Of a stretch of DNA of 64,000 bases, positions 1 to 11,800 are shown piece after piece; position 1 is the stretch's first letter; the number at the start of each line of letters is the position of its first letter. Below the pieces are notes generated by a model, which saw nothing but the letters and a program-made list of their open reading frames with translations, was not told the DNA's origin and made no database searches. The stretch is taken from positions 35,573-99,572 of the forward strand of contig MCFL01000084.1 of NCBI GenBank assembly GCA_002102555.1, written 5' to 3'. Source of the stretch: Catenaria anguillulae PL171 (lineage: Eukaryota > Blastocladiomycota > Blastocladiomycetes > Blastocladiales > Catenariaceae). The position numbers were made by a program, and so were the translations under genes.

Positions 1-1
1 G

Positions 2-304
2 CAGCTCACCCCCGCATACGTCCAGCAATCTTCCACCCCACCTTCGCATCCCCACCAACCTCCCCATGCCTACCCATTGGCACTCAAGCCCGACGTGTCG
101 CTGCACCAAGCACCTGGACACGTCCCGTCGCCTCCCACGCCTGTTGGCAAGCCAGATCACGAGGACCCAGATGCGATCTTGTACTTGCCGCCCATGGCAC
201 CAGTCGCGCAAACCGCCGCCGCCGGAGGGCGTGCGAGTGGAGACCTGGAGCTGATTCTTCCGCCGGCTGGACCGAGCTTGGTAAGAAAGCAGTCGGAAAC
301 GTGA
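2..304 (+). CDS. 3' end of an unidentified gene (partial)
   Basis: The frame is open from base 2 to a TGA at 302-304, giving about 100 residues with the 5' part outside the window. The peptide is rich in Pro, His, Gln and Ala (for example PPSHPHQPPHAYP, then DPDAILYLPPMAP) and ends in a basic RKQSET. No domain is recognisable; it looks like a disordered C-terminal tail. It converges on the mannosyltransferase gene, whose stop lies 166 bp downstream on the other strand, and such tight tail-to-tail packing is usual in this window. It could be a spurious open frame in GC-rich DNA, but the absence of stops up to the edge and the proline-rich composition favour real coding sequence. Confidence 0.45.
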   Translation, partial: QLTPAYVQQSSTPPSHPHQPPHAYPLALKPDVSLHQAPGHVPSPPTPVGKPDHEDPDAILYLPPMAPVAQTAAAGGRASGDLELILPPAGPSLVRKQSET

Positions 305-470
305 GACTCTCCCACCAGAGTGTAGTTGCGTTGATAGGCGCGACGCGCTTGCGCGCGCGAGAGAGAAGGGATGTGCGAGTGCCGACCCAGATTGCGTGAT
401 GTGAAATACTGCTAGTGATATGATATGCATCAAATGTACCCGTTGTGAGATGCCACGGCACTTTTTCATT

Positions 471-2771
471 TCAGGCCACGTGCAAGGCTGCCTCTTCAAA
501 CTCCAATCCCACCGGATCTGTCCCTTCCCACACACCCTTGGTCCACCTCTTGTTCATTCCATTCCACACTTTGCCCAACTCTTGTACAAACCGCTTCGTC
601 TTAACCGCGACCTGTCTCGCCCGACCCCCTCGTCCGCGCTTGCGCATGCAAAACATACCATCGGGCACCACGCCATCGCCAAACCGAAACTCGACCCCGT
701 TTGCATCCAAGTCCGGTATCCAATGCGACATGTCGAGCAGAACCTGGCGCTCCTTTGGCGCATGCTTATCGACTTCCAGTCCGCCATTGAGCCACACGGG
801 AGTTCGGCCAGAGCGATCCGTGTGCAGCAGTGAGCCGCAAATGGAGCGTGGACTGACGTTGGGGAGAGAAGTGCCGATTGTGCCGCCGTATCCTGGGATG
901 AATGCGAAGGGTTCGCCAACAAGTTCAAATGCAAGCCAGTAGGATTCTTTGTCGCCCTGTGTAAATCACGGCCACATGACTCCAGTCAGCAGAGTGTACA
1001 TGATGGGGCGAGGGCAAACGAGGGATCAGGTGTGCCACATACATGCATGACGTTGTACGTCTGCTCCTCCCTGAGCCTTCCGGCATTCAACCCACACGCC
1101 GCGACCAGCGCCAACATGACACCAATGCGCGCCTTGTCAACGGCCACCACGCCCGACTCCATCTCGTGCTCGGACGTGCCTCGCCATGCGCGTAACTGCC
1201 GCACGTACGTGCTCACGTTGCCCGTGGGATGCCACGAGTCGAGCCAGTGGATGTAGGGGTACACGGCGTTGCGTGCGAGGCGGTCGAAGGTGCCAATGGG
1301 AAACAGAGTGCGGTCGTGGAAGAAGGTGGTGCCTGTGGCCAGGTATCCAGGGTCGGCCGTAGTGAGCAGTGGGAATGGGTGGGCGAGGAAGAGCGTGTCG
1401 GCGTCGACGAGGATCGAATGTTGAAACGGTGAAAAGAGGAGCGCTATCCGCGTAGGTAAAGCGTCAGCCGGCAGCAAAAAGCGAAAGCGAGCTGTTCATG
1501 GCAACTCTATACATACCAAACGGCTTGATTGCCCATCCAGTCACGCCAACCCGCCGCACATCTTGCACACCGTGTACGAACATGCTCGCCACATCGACAA
1601 ACGCCAACTGCGTGCGTGCCTCAATCCACCCTCCCTGGAATGCCTCGGCCAATATCCGCTCGCGATACCGTCGAGGCAAGTCTGCCTCACCCGCATACAC
1701 AATCACGGCGGGCGGCATTGCCATGCCATCCCTCTTGGACAACTTATGAATGGACAAGAGCGATACGACGACGTGGCGAGCATACTTGCGGCCGACGGGA
1801 TACACAAGACCGAATGAGTTGTGCAGGGGTCGAGACCATGCCGTGAGATTTGGACTTGGAGTTGCGTTGGACGCATTCGGCGGAACGCGGAGCATGGACA
1901 GGAGCGGGCGTGGAAGCCATGGGTACAGGATAGTTTCGAGCTTGTTGGCGACGTTCCATAGCAATGCATCATCGTGATTAGTTGGAAAAAGCATTTGGTA
2001 TGCTTGCGCGAGACGGATGAGGTCGCGGTGGAGCCGAATGAGTGGTGCTCGTAATGGCATATTGGTGTCGAAATCGTCTGGAAACGACGTAGACGTGAGC
2101 AGGCTGGGATCTGCAGCAAGCTGGTAAAGCAGAACACATGCTGCTGCACGAGTGCATTTTTCAGGGCCCAAATTTTGTTGGAATAGGCTGTGGATTGTTG
2201 CATTCAGATTCCAGTGCTGTACAGTGAGCAAATCAAACAATCGATTGCTTTCTGGATCCGCTCCTCGGACCAAAGTCACATTTGTCTCTGCAATGAGGGA
2301 CGAATTGGATTGGTACAGTTGGCGATTGGCATTGATGGCGCGGGACCATTCCCTGACGTTCAAAACGTCGGGATTGTCTGACACAAAGCCGACTTGAGTG
2401 GCATACGGTTCAATCCAGAGCAGCACAACCAGCACAAACAGGCAAACGGCTACCACGGTCCAAGATCGGATAGAAACCTTCTGTGGGTTTTTGGTGCTTA
2501 TAGGATCCAGGAGCAGGCCGCGCTCGTTCACGTCGCTGCTGTGCTGGGCATTTTTCAAGGCTGATGTTGATGGAAGGTTTGCGGTTGCAGCCTCCTCAAT
2601 GGTGAGTGAGGTACGGCTGGCATTTACGCTTGTGCTGCATGGTGACGGCAGCTTGTCAGATGAAAAGTCATGCGGCTTCCTGTACATTCTAATGAGCTGT
2701 TGAATGCAATCGGCATTCCTTTGTATCGCGGCCATGGCATGTCGGCGATCTTGAGGGTCGATTACTTTCAT
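471..2771 (-). CDS. MNN1-family alpha-1,3-mannosyltransferase, type II Golgi protein (copy A)
   Basis: Three exons on the minus strand, 2771-1517, 1443-1043 and 956-471, give 713 residues. Introns are 73 nt (phase 1) and 86 nt (phase 0), both with GTATGT donors. A cytosolic tail of about 100 residues precedes one transmembrane segment (about 104-120, WTVVAVCLFVLVVLLW), then a luminal stem and the catalytic domain. Conserved blocks are VGRKYARHVVVSLLSI, GWAIKPFALLFSPF, the metal-binding DxD block ILVDADTLF, TGTTFFHDRTLFP, EMESGVVAVDKAR and GGTIGTSLP. Family knowledge: Mnn1-type enzymes add alpha-1,3-mannose to N- and O-glycans in the Golgi using GDP-mannose and Mn2+. The start is uncertain: the frame is open to 3287, but that part overlaps the divergent RabGAP leader, so I took the ATG at 2771 (next ATG 2735). 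A paralogue lies at 34134-36185 with both introns at matching positions. Confidence 0.85.
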
Positions 2772-3093
2772 GCGAGTATTTGGCAGAGCATGTTCGCACT
2801 TGGGATCTGGGAACAAGTGTCGGTCGTGTTGGCCGCCGATTGCACTGATCAGATGCAGATCAGCATGGGCCATGCACGAGCCATCTTTCGATGCTGATCG
2901 AGCACGCCCATCGCTCGCCTCGCTGCGCGCCACAGCGCCGCCGACTTCATCGTCTTGCTGCGACTTCCAAGTTGTACATTTTTTTTTCCCTAGCCTAGCC
3001 CTAGATCCATGAATAGTGTCCTCACTTGTCGCTTTGGTCGAGTGCATGCAATGCAATCTGTCTGAACAAAGAAAGAGAAGAGAATTTCCCGAC
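2772..3093. promoter_or_regulatory. Divergent intergenic region between mannosyltransferase A and RabGAP
   Basis: About 320 bp separate the two divergent start codons as modelled. It must hold both promoters. It contains a T9 run near 2980-2988 and the partly repeated CTAGCCTAGCCCTAG just after it. Both flanking frames stay open into this stretch, so one or both starts may lie further upstream and shrink it. No defined promoter motif was recognised. Confidence 0.35.
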
Positions 3094-5243
3094 ATGCAGA
3101 CGTCGTTGTCCGCAGCAGCAGCTTCATCAAGCAGCAACCCCGGTGGCCAGTTGCCGTCTGCATTTTCCCTTTCGCGCTCAGCGTCGACGTCATCTGAAAG
3201 CTCCACTTCGCATTCCGACTCCACTTCCACCTCGAACTCGATGGGCGAGTGCAGCATTAGCGAGAGTAGTAACCGCCACGGCCACAATCCAAATGCAACT
3301 CAGGCTCGACAGTCGTCTAGCCCACAAGTTCCAAAAGCTCCAAAGGGCCCACGCGTTTCCCGCCTGTCGCTCGTGTCTGTCCCCGTCCCATCGCTGGCGC
3401 CCGTCCAGCAGCTAACGCCCGGGCCGCAAGAGTCGGAGCCCGCTCGCCTCATCTCATTCACCATGGGTGCCGCTGCGTCAAAGTCAAAAGCATCCGGCGA
3501 GGCAGGAAACAGCGTTGTCGCGCCTGCAACAACGGGCGCCGTCAACGCCCACCCAAATGGCAGTTTGAAGGGGACTGGCCACGAGGACCGCTTTGTGTCG
3601 CTTTCGCTCAACGACGACACCGTTGAACAGAGCGCCGAGCATGCATCCATTGCTCCGGTTCCGTCGCCGCCGCCGCCGCATTCACCCATCGCCCACCACT
3701 CGGCTTCGTCATCGTCAAATGCAAAGGCCAAACCCAAGCACAATCATCCGCCACTGTCGCTGACCCGTGCCTCATCATCATCAGCAAGCGAGCATCCACC
3801 ACCACCTCCGCAAATGGGCACCCCGACCCTCGCGTCATGGCTGTTCCGGTCACGTTCCGCGCCCACGTCTCCCTCACTGCGCTCGGCCTCGTCGCCCACG
3901 TCATCCATCACGTCCATCACCTCTCCACAACTCACCCCGTCCACGACGCAAGCCCATCTCTCGCGCACCCGCCCGCCAACGCTCCCGCCCAAACCTCCGT
4001 CCGAAGACTCGAAACACCTCAAGGAATACGAATCGATGCTAGCGCGCGCCGAACGCAAGGCCGCCAAACACGCCGCCCACCAAGCCAAGCTCGCGGCCAA
4101 GCGCGAGGCCACCGCAGCCGCCAACCTGGCCTACTGGACGAAACATGTGCTTCCGCCCGATGTATGGGACAAGGTCCGGTACTCGGACAAGCTCGCGGGC
4201 GTGTGGGTCAGGGACGGCGTCCCGCCGCGGCTGCGCGGGGTCGTGTGGCCGCGCGCTGTGGGCAATGCCTTGCATGTCACGAGCGAGGTGTTTCGCGTGT
4301 GTTGCGCGAGGGCCACGGAGGCGTTGACAAGCCGCCGGTTGCGCGAGGAAGAGGCAGCAGAGGCCGAAGGTGCTGCTGGCGTGGACGTTTCTGGCGAGCA
4401 ACAAGAAGGGGTCGCGACATCCAATGGAGGCGGTGCCCCCGACATGGTGCTCGTTGGCCGTGAAGATACACTCAGCATCATCCATACCGACATTTCTCGC
4501 ACGTTTCCGCACCTGGGTTTGTTTCAGTCGCCACACGGCCCACTCGCCGGCTCACTTGCTACGGTCCTCGAAGCATTTGCCGTGTACCGCGCAGACATGG
4601 GCTATGTGCAGGGCATGAGCTACCTCGCTGGCGTGCTGCTCGTGAACATGGACGAGCTGGCAGCGTTTACGACGCTGTGCAACATGTTTCGCCACCGGCA
4701 GGGCGTATTGAATGTCATGTATCGACTCGATATGGTCCGCGTCAAGGCGTATTTTGCCGTGTTTGAATACTTGTTGGGGTTGGCGTGTCCAGAGTTGAAG
4801 GTGCACTTGGAGGAGGTGGGGGTGCGTCCAGAGTTTTACTTGTACGAATGGTACGTATTGCTCGATTGTTCTTCTTCTTTCCGCACTCTCTTCTTCCTCG
4901 TGCATTCCCTTTTCTCAATCCTTGCTTGTGTCGATTACATAGGCTCCTGTCCATGTTCTCCAAACCGCTCCCTCTAGATACGGCCCACCGCGTCTGGGAC
5001 CTATTCTTTTTGTGGGGCGATTTGGCCCTATTTCGCGTGGCAGTCGCACTACTCAAGTTTTTTGAGCCACGACTGCTCGGGCTGCCATTTGAGGAGTGCA
5101 TTCAGGACGTGCTACGGCTGCCAGGTCGCATCCGGCAAGAATACGACGAGGACAAGTTTTGGGAAGTGGTCGAGTTTCTGCACTTGGAGCGCGATGTGTA
5201 CCGGGCAGCGTGTCGTAAGGAGGGGATTGAGCCGCCAGAGTAA
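3094..5243 (+). CDS. TBC-domain Rab GTPase-activating protein
   Basis: Two exons, 3094-4850 and 4943-5243, with a 92-nt phase 2 intron (GTACGT...ATAG) that rejoins YEW to LLSMFSKPLPLDTAHRVWDLFF; 685 residues. Residues 1 to about 330 are Ser/Pro/Ala-rich and disordered, followed by a short basic Ala-rich helix (RAERKAAKHAAHQAKLAAKR). The TBC domain starts near residue 373 (GVPPRLRGVVWPRAVGN) and has both catalytic fingers: IIHTDISRTFPHL (IxxDxxR, about 462) and YVQGMSYLAGVLL (YxQ, about 503). It should therefore be an active GAP for a Rab, controlling vesicle traffic; the target Rab cannot be told. The frame is open from 3013. The ATG at 3463 has the best context (ACCATGG) and would give a protein starting MGAAASK, a possible N-myristoylation site, so the true start may be there. 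Confidence 0.85.
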
Positions 5244-5563
5244 AAAACGGTTGGGCGCTGGCTTGTTTTGTCTTGTATTTGGGTTCATTCATGATCTCTC
5301 ATCTCATCTCATCTCATCCTCATTCTGGACTACCTACCCCAATACACCACAATTGATTTCATGCGCACTGTCGCCCCCCCCCTGACTTTGTCCTCGCCCT
5401 GCTGTCGTCGGCCCCAGCCCATCTTGTCGAGGAGGCCGTTTTCACGTGTTTTGCGTCGATTTCAACCGAGCAAACTCATGACATACTCGCGAGAGATGTA
5501 TGTAGCAAAGCACAAATGAATGGCGCATTGTAACTATTTCACTCTCTGCAATCCGCCTCCGCC
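5244..5563. other. Intergenic, 320 bp, with ATCTC microsatellite at 5294-5319
   Basis: This is the 3' flank of the RabGAP gene and the upstream region of the small membrane-protein gene. It holds a short pyrimidine microsatellite, ATCTC-type units at 5294-5319, and a run of C at about 5375. No gene or RNA was recognised. Confidence 0.5.
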
Positions 5564-6214
5564 ATGCCTTTTGCAACATACCCGACACGCTCGTCGCCTG
5601 TGGCCCACATGTATGCCGATCACGACCACGGCCGACACCATGACCGCGACCCAAACTCGCGGGTTCCCCCTCCTCCTCCCCACATCTGGCGGCCGTCGTC
5701 GCCCGGATCGCCGCCGGTCATCTTCTCGCACTTTACCACCGACTATGCTTCGCCATCTTCCGCCTCACCCACGTCACCACCACCGTTTATGGCGGCGGCA
5801 GACCGCGAAAGCGATCCTAGCCCCGTGCAATCCGGTCGCACGACTTCGTCGTCCAGTGTGTCTTCAAACCAACCAAAAAGCTCGCTGCTCGCCACATCTG
5901 CACGCTTGACATACCTCTCTGCACTGTTTGCCACGGTCCTGTGCGCGCTGCTCAACCTAGTGCTCGCCTCATACGTGGTCAAATTGGCACGCGATGCGCA
6001 GCGCATGGCCAAATCCACGCGTGTCAGCGTGCGCAAGGCAAAGATGCTGGTCGACCTTTGGTCCAGAAAGTGGAGGATGGTCAGGGTGGTCAAAAGGGTG
6101 GTGCCGTGGCCCGTGTTATGGGTGGTTGGCATGGTGGTGAAGCAGAGTCAGAGTCGCGTGGCGAGGACGACGGGAGGAGCGGCAGCGAGGGCACCCGGGG
6201 TCAAGAAGGGGTGA
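5564..6214 (+). CDS. Small single-pass or hairpin membrane protein, unknown function
   Basis: A single open frame of 216 residues starting MPFATYPTRSS. Residues 1-110 are Pro/Ser/His-rich and disordered, with a PPPPPH run near 35-40. A strong transmembrane segment spans about 116-139 (YLSALFATVLCALLNLVLASYVV). It is followed by a very basic amphipathic stretch (KSTRVSVRKAKMLVD, SRKWRMVRVVKRVV) and a second, weaker hydrophobic piece at about 182-195 (VPWPVLWVVGMVV), then a basic tail. Basic residues after the first segment suggest that side is cytosolic. I do not recognise the family. It lies between the RabGAP (same strand, 320 bp upstream) and the ankyrin gene (convergent, 242 bp). A later start, such as the in-frame ATG of MYADHDH, is possible. 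Confidence 0.55.
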   Translation: MPFATYPTRSSPVAHMYADHDHGRHHDRDPNSRVPPPPPHIWRPSSPGSPPVIFSHFTTDYASPSSASPTSPPPFMAAADRESDPSPVQSGRTTSSSSVSSNQPKSSLLATSARLTYLSALFATVLCALLNLVLASYVVKLARDAQRMAKSTRVSVRKAKMLVDLWSRKWRMVRVVKRVVPWPVLWVVGMVVKQSQSRVARTTGGAAARAPGVKKG

Positions 6215-6456
6215 GGCGAGGTCGTTGGGCGCACAAGTTTGTTCGGTGGCGAATGTATGAGTTGGTTGGTGCTTTTCGCGGGTTTGCTGTTGCCTTTTGT
6301 CGTTGATACCCCCTATGCATTTTTTTTTGTTCCCAAGCGAGTGTTCGAGCTCAACTTTTATCATACATGTATGGGGACGTTATGATAGGAAGTAAAAATG
6401 AAATGAACCGAAAAATTGGCATACTAGTGACAGCAGTGCGAGACAGAGACAAGAGC

Positions 6457-8530
6457 TTAATCATCATCCTGCTCCATCTCGGGAAATCGATGAGGGAATT
6501 GGTGCGCGAGCAAGTCATACAAGACGCCTTCGGACCAATTGCCATGGATTCTGGTCACTTGGCTCACGATGGATTCAAAGTGCTCCGCTTGGCACGCCTT
6601 GGTGCGCAACCACCAATCCACAAACGCAAACCTGCCACGTTCGGCGGCCATCTCAACCGTTTCCAGCAAGATTTGGTCGCGCCGCCAGATGTCGCAGCGG
6701 ATCAGCTCTGGAATCAGGCGCACCTTGTCCCAAACGACAAGGTCCTGGCATGCTTGGTGAACATTGATCACATGCACTCTATGCGGAAACAGAATGGCAT
6801 TGTAGCACAAGAAAGCTTGAAATACGTTGCGTAATGATGGCTCATCTGAGCTGCTGCTGGACCAGTCCATGGTTGTGAAGCAAGACGCCGTGAGCGAAAA
6901 CTTGCTCAAATCCACATTCATCGCGAGCCATTCCAGCGTGCGCCAGTGGCCCATGGTGACTGCTTGATCAATGACAAACTTGAAGTGGCGACATGATTTG
7001 CTGTCGAAATCTAGTGGGAACCCTGATTCTTGCTTGATCCACTCAAGAATCGACAGGCGGCCATTCAGCTCCAACGATGATTTGGCCAATGCTCACTTGT
7101 TTCAACGGCAACCGACGATTAATCCACCATTCAAGCACACTCAAGTTTCCGCCTTGGCCAATGGCATTGAAGACATTTGGCGCAATTTCTGCTGTGCCGA
7201 CACTGACAAACTGATGCGGGTCAGAGTTGAGCATCCACTCGAGCATATCCACGTTGCCCTTCCGACATGCCTCGGCAATGTACCGTCTCTCAACAATCGA
7301 CGGCCATTGCCACTTTGGCAATCCACACGCAACGAGCAACTTGGATTCCCACCATTCAAGCACCTTCAAGTTGGTTCCTTCCTCTTGCTCACGCTTGTCC
7401 GCAGCTTCTGTTCGACACAGCTCCTCTGGCCTGGGTTCTTGCCGAGCACGTTTGAGAACGGCATCAGGAAAACGATCCAAGAGCAACTGCATCAGTTCCA
7501 AGTTGCCACTGGCTGCCATGAATGCCTCAGCAACGGCATCCATGTCATCAATTTCATAGCGATCCAACCACCATTGCATTGCATTCACAGAGCCTTGCTC
7601 GGCAAGCATTTCAATGCATGGGCCAAGGCACTCTCGCGGAAGAGCAAGCAAGTTGTGTTGCTGCAACCAATCAAGAATGTGAAAATGGCCGGCAATTGCA
7701 GCATTGAGCTGCGGCGGCACATACTCGTTTTCCCGCTCCAACACTTCCTTGTCCGTTACCGCCCAGCACTTGTCCAGCACATACTTAAACAAATCCAAGT
7801 CCCCCGAATCGGCTGCCATGAGCACACACTGGTCGTCGAAATTGGTCAATTTCTGCTGCTCAATCCACTTGATCAGCTCCCAATGCTTGCCCTTGACAGC
7901 GAGCCGCAATGCGGTCAGCGCCAAGTCTCGATCCAGCTCCAGTCCTTGGTCCACCCACCATTGCAGTACACATACATTGCCAATTTCAGCCGCGGCCTCT
8001 ACAACCTCCACACAATAGTCCATGGCATCAAAAACCAGTTCCGTCTCGTCCTTCAAATCCCACCATTCAAGCACATTGATCCGTCCATTTGCAGAAGCGG
8101 CCACCAAGGCATTCTTTGAAAACCACTTTACCGTTTCTTTGCCAAACTTGCCACAAAACCAATCCAGAGCTTGCACATTGCCGTGCTCGCTTGCAGACTC
8201 TACACATTTGTTGGACCAGTGCACGTGCAATGGCGGGTCCGACTTGGTTGCCACACCGTCAACCCACTCGAGCATGCTCAGCGGATACTCCCGCTTCACC
8301 AACATATCCAGATCCATGATCCATGGCATTTTGGCCAACGCGACGTCGTTGGTTTGACGGATCAGGTTGCGGGCGAGCACGTTGACGACGGCGACAATGT
8401 TGGATTGGTATTGGTCAATGTCGGCGTGAGCTGCCGCGGCGGTTGTGTGAACGGCGGCGGTGAGAATGCCGTCGGCGAGCTCGATTGGGAGATTGGGCGG
8501 GTGCATTTTGAGCGATTGAGCATGTTGCAT
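6457..8530 (-). CDS. Ankyrin-repeat protein with tryptophan-rich repeats; reading frame broken near 7087
   Basis: Minus strand from the ATG at 8530 (MQHAQSLKMHPP). An F-box-like or leader motif LPIELADGILTAA is followed by many ankyrin-like units of the form NGRINVLEWW, IGNVCVLQWWVDQG, QGSVNAMQWWLDRY, GNLSVLEWWINRR. Such WW-type ankyrin proteins form large families in Blastocladiales and usually mediate protein binding; no partner can be inferred. The frame runs to a stop at 7043, while the neighbouring frame continues the same repeat pattern from about 7086 to 6457 (NGRLSILEWIKQ, GHWRTLEWLAMN, GRFAFVDWWLRTK). Dropping one base at 7086-7087 gives LPLKQ-VSIAKSSLEL-NGRLSILEW, with the same 11-residue spacing between PLK and NG that I recall for this repeat type. 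So this is either a sequencing error or a recent one-base insertion. Full length would be about 690 residues; the protein as written stops 194 residues early. Confidence 0.75.
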
Positions 8531-8820
8531 TGCTTTGGGTTTCCTTGTGCCATTCTATGTCTGACATGCAGCCTGTCGGCAGGTTTCTTCGCACAAGAAA
8601 AGTCGAACCTGAGCAAGCTCATGAAGCCGAGCTAGGTGCAGCCAGACCACTGGGCCTTCGATCCACGGGAAGGATGCGCGCAGTCAAGGACTGTCGGTAG
8701 TTTGTAATACATAATCTTCTTGAACATTATGGCATGCCCTCGCACCTCTGCGAATGACAAGCACAACAACGCAACGCTGGATATATTATCGATTTGGGTA
8801 GAAGTACAATGACAATATAA

Positions 8821-11800
8821 TCAATCTCTCACGAGTAAATGCGCAAGCTCGTCGGATGGCCATAACCTTGGTTGCTTGCGATGCAGCGTCAATGATGCGT
8901 CGCCTCGGAACTCGCAAGCGATCACTGGATGGGAACCAGCGTTGTCATCACGTTGTTTCCGCACCCCCTTGCCCATGTATCCCACATCCAATTCCAACTC
9001 GACCGCGCTATCTTGTATCCTTCTCACCCGCATGTACCTTGGACTCGGCATCGCAACATGAGGTGATGCCGCTTCTTGCGCGTGACGTTCTCCAAGGCCC
9101 GTCTGGACCTTGCGCAAGCGCTCCACGACGCCCATCCGCCACACGGCCGCCTTGCGTTTGACCACCTCGACCCGCCAGATATCAAATGCCTTCCTCAGGA
9201 TGCCGAGATCGTGAAACTCGCGTGGCCGGGCGAGGTTACGGGCATACACTCGCGACCAGTCTGGACGCGACGCGTGCCAGTGGCGAAAAGTCGAACAAAG
9301 CATTGAGGAGTTGTGAAATGCGAGGGCTTTTTGCGCTTGTACCTGCGTGTGTGAAAGTAAGGAAAGTGTCGATTGTGAGTTGATGGGTGGTAAACACGAA
9401 TGTGATGACTGAAGCAGGGGACCCACCCAATGATGGCGCTTTTGGGATGACTTGGCAGACCAATGTCGGAGAGCAGACGAGACGAGGTGGGCTTGGTGCA
9501 AGCGGATGGCTCGATCGCGCTTGAGATGCTTGAGAACCACGGATTTAGTGTGGAGGAGCCATGCAATTAGATGTCGTTCAACAATACCTGTGCCAGCAAT
9601 GTCAGTTTGTGGTGTGCGTTTGCGTTACACAATACGTTGTGTGGACACGTACGTTTCCCCAGCGCGGCTCGATACTCATCCACACGGCCATTCTCATCCA
9701 TCCGAGCACGATACTTGCTCATCCACTTGCCCACGACCCTGTTCAGCATCTGTTCTTCATGGACTGCCCTCCCGACAGTCGTCAATCTCACTTCGGCCAT
9801 TCCACGAGCAAGCACTGTTCGAATCAGCCTCACGGCATTCCACGTATCCGCCACCTCAACTTGCGTTTTCTCCAATTGCCCCTCCTTGACCCACGCAACC
9901 CATGCACGCATACACGTTACGATCCACCTCTCTGCCCGCCGAAGCTCGCACTCGGCAACAATCGCCTGCTCGCGCCGCCGGCCAACCAACCTGTCCCGCC
10001 ACGCCTTCACCACTGCCCCTCGCAACCGGTGGCTCGCAACTTCATGCGCGATCCCGTTACTTTCCCTCTCCCACCTGACCCGCGCACACCTCGCGACCCA
10101 CCGCTCCCACGTCCTGCCGACCCGCTTGTGCTCACAATACTCGCCTGCCAACCGCCTCCTCTCCTCCTTGACCCTGCGCATTTCGCACACGAGCACCCAA
10201 GCCGTCCACGCGCGCTGCTTGCTTTTCAGCGTCGCCCACGCCACGATGCGACACAATTGGGTGCGCTCGTCGCGCACTTGCTCGACGCGGACACTCCACG
10301 AGCGCAGAATGTGTGCGGCGAGGTTGGCAGAGTAAATGGACCCGGCAATCGTTTTGAGTTGGCCGCGGGCTTTGCGCAGGCGCGTGTCGTGGACCCATGC
10401 GCGCAGGGCACGAGAGGCGAGCGTATGGGAACGAAATTGGGCCACGCGGGCGGCCAGTGCGTGCGATTGGATGCGGCGGGTGGTGGCGGCTCGCCAGTGG
10501 GTCAGGAACTTGCCCGCATAATGTGCGTGAGAAATTGCATCGAGAGGGTGGAGCGGACGGCAGCGAGTCGAAGCCGGAGGGCTGCAAGGTGCGTTTGGAC
10601 ATGATGTTTGTGAGCAGCCTGGGTTAGCTGACGGGTGCATGCGAGTTTGCGATTCCAGGCGACCATGACTCGCCGTTGCAAGCACTCTTGCGCATGTTGA
10701 ACGGCCAATGTCGATGCGACTTCGAGCGATTGGTAGTGAACTAGGACGGATCGCCAGCGGTCAAGTGCCAAGCGCATGTGGGCGACCGATTGGTCACGAC
10801 TTGGTTGCTTGCCTTGGATTGCCGCCAAATGTGCATTGGCAGCGACTTGCATCTGTCGCACACGCTCCAATTGTCCCACCCACGCACCCAGCACACGCTG
10901 CTTGACGGCGCGCTCACACACACGATCTGCAATCCCGCGCAACTCGCGCTCTCGCTTCACTTGCGCCATGCGCGCGGCCCACACATTGATGGTCTTTGTT
11001 GCAAGAACGACGTTGGCTACTTGTCTTTGGGCCCATGCCAACGGCGCTCGTAACCGCTTTTGCTCGATTGTCGCGTCGGACCAGTGCGTGAGCGACCGGA
11101 AGAGCAAATTGCGTTGGTGCACGTGTCGGGCGGCCGATAACAGGACCGTCAAGTGGTGCCTGCGACGGAATGCAACAAGCATTCGCAAGAACGTGGAGGC
11201 AACAAGAACGGATGCATGGTGCCGGGTGGCGAGATCGTGGTCGGATTGATGTTTTTGTTTCCAATCGAGCTGCGATTGCCAGTGGTTGAGGATAAGGCGA
11301 GCTTGTGCATTGCGGTCTGCGATATCATGTGGAACTTGTCAACAAGAAACCACAAACAAAACAAACAAAGGGATCCCTTGTGCGAGCGTACATACAATGC
11401 TGGGCCGCCAGTCTCTCCTCTCTCCTCTCCCTGAGTCGCTGCCTCATCACCCTCAATGCGCACATCATGGCCGTGTACCTGACCCGCGCAGCAAGCTTGA
11501 TTTGCAGGCGCCAAAGGGCCCTCGACTGCGCAGTGAGCTGGCGCCAGGCAACAAACACTTGACGTAGCGGTGACGCTTGCTCTTGATCTCGAGAATGCCG
11601 AATACAGGTTCGGACGCGGTCGAGCTCGGAGCGTTTGATTCGAACGCGAATTCGGTTTCCCGCGCCGCCGGCAGCCGACACCGGGGTCGACGGGACGGAC
11701 ATGGTCGCAGTGCCATGGAAATGTGCATGTGCATTTGGCGGCTGCAAGCGAGCAATTTGAGTCGGTTGCGGCAGTCGCGACTTGGGCAACGACTGCCCTT

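Noticed and set aside
10502-10685. A frameshift mutation in the Sfi1-like gene
   Set aside because: A phase-compatible intron (10509-10558) explains the change of frame and gives better tryptophan spacing than a single-base indel (37 against 54 residues).
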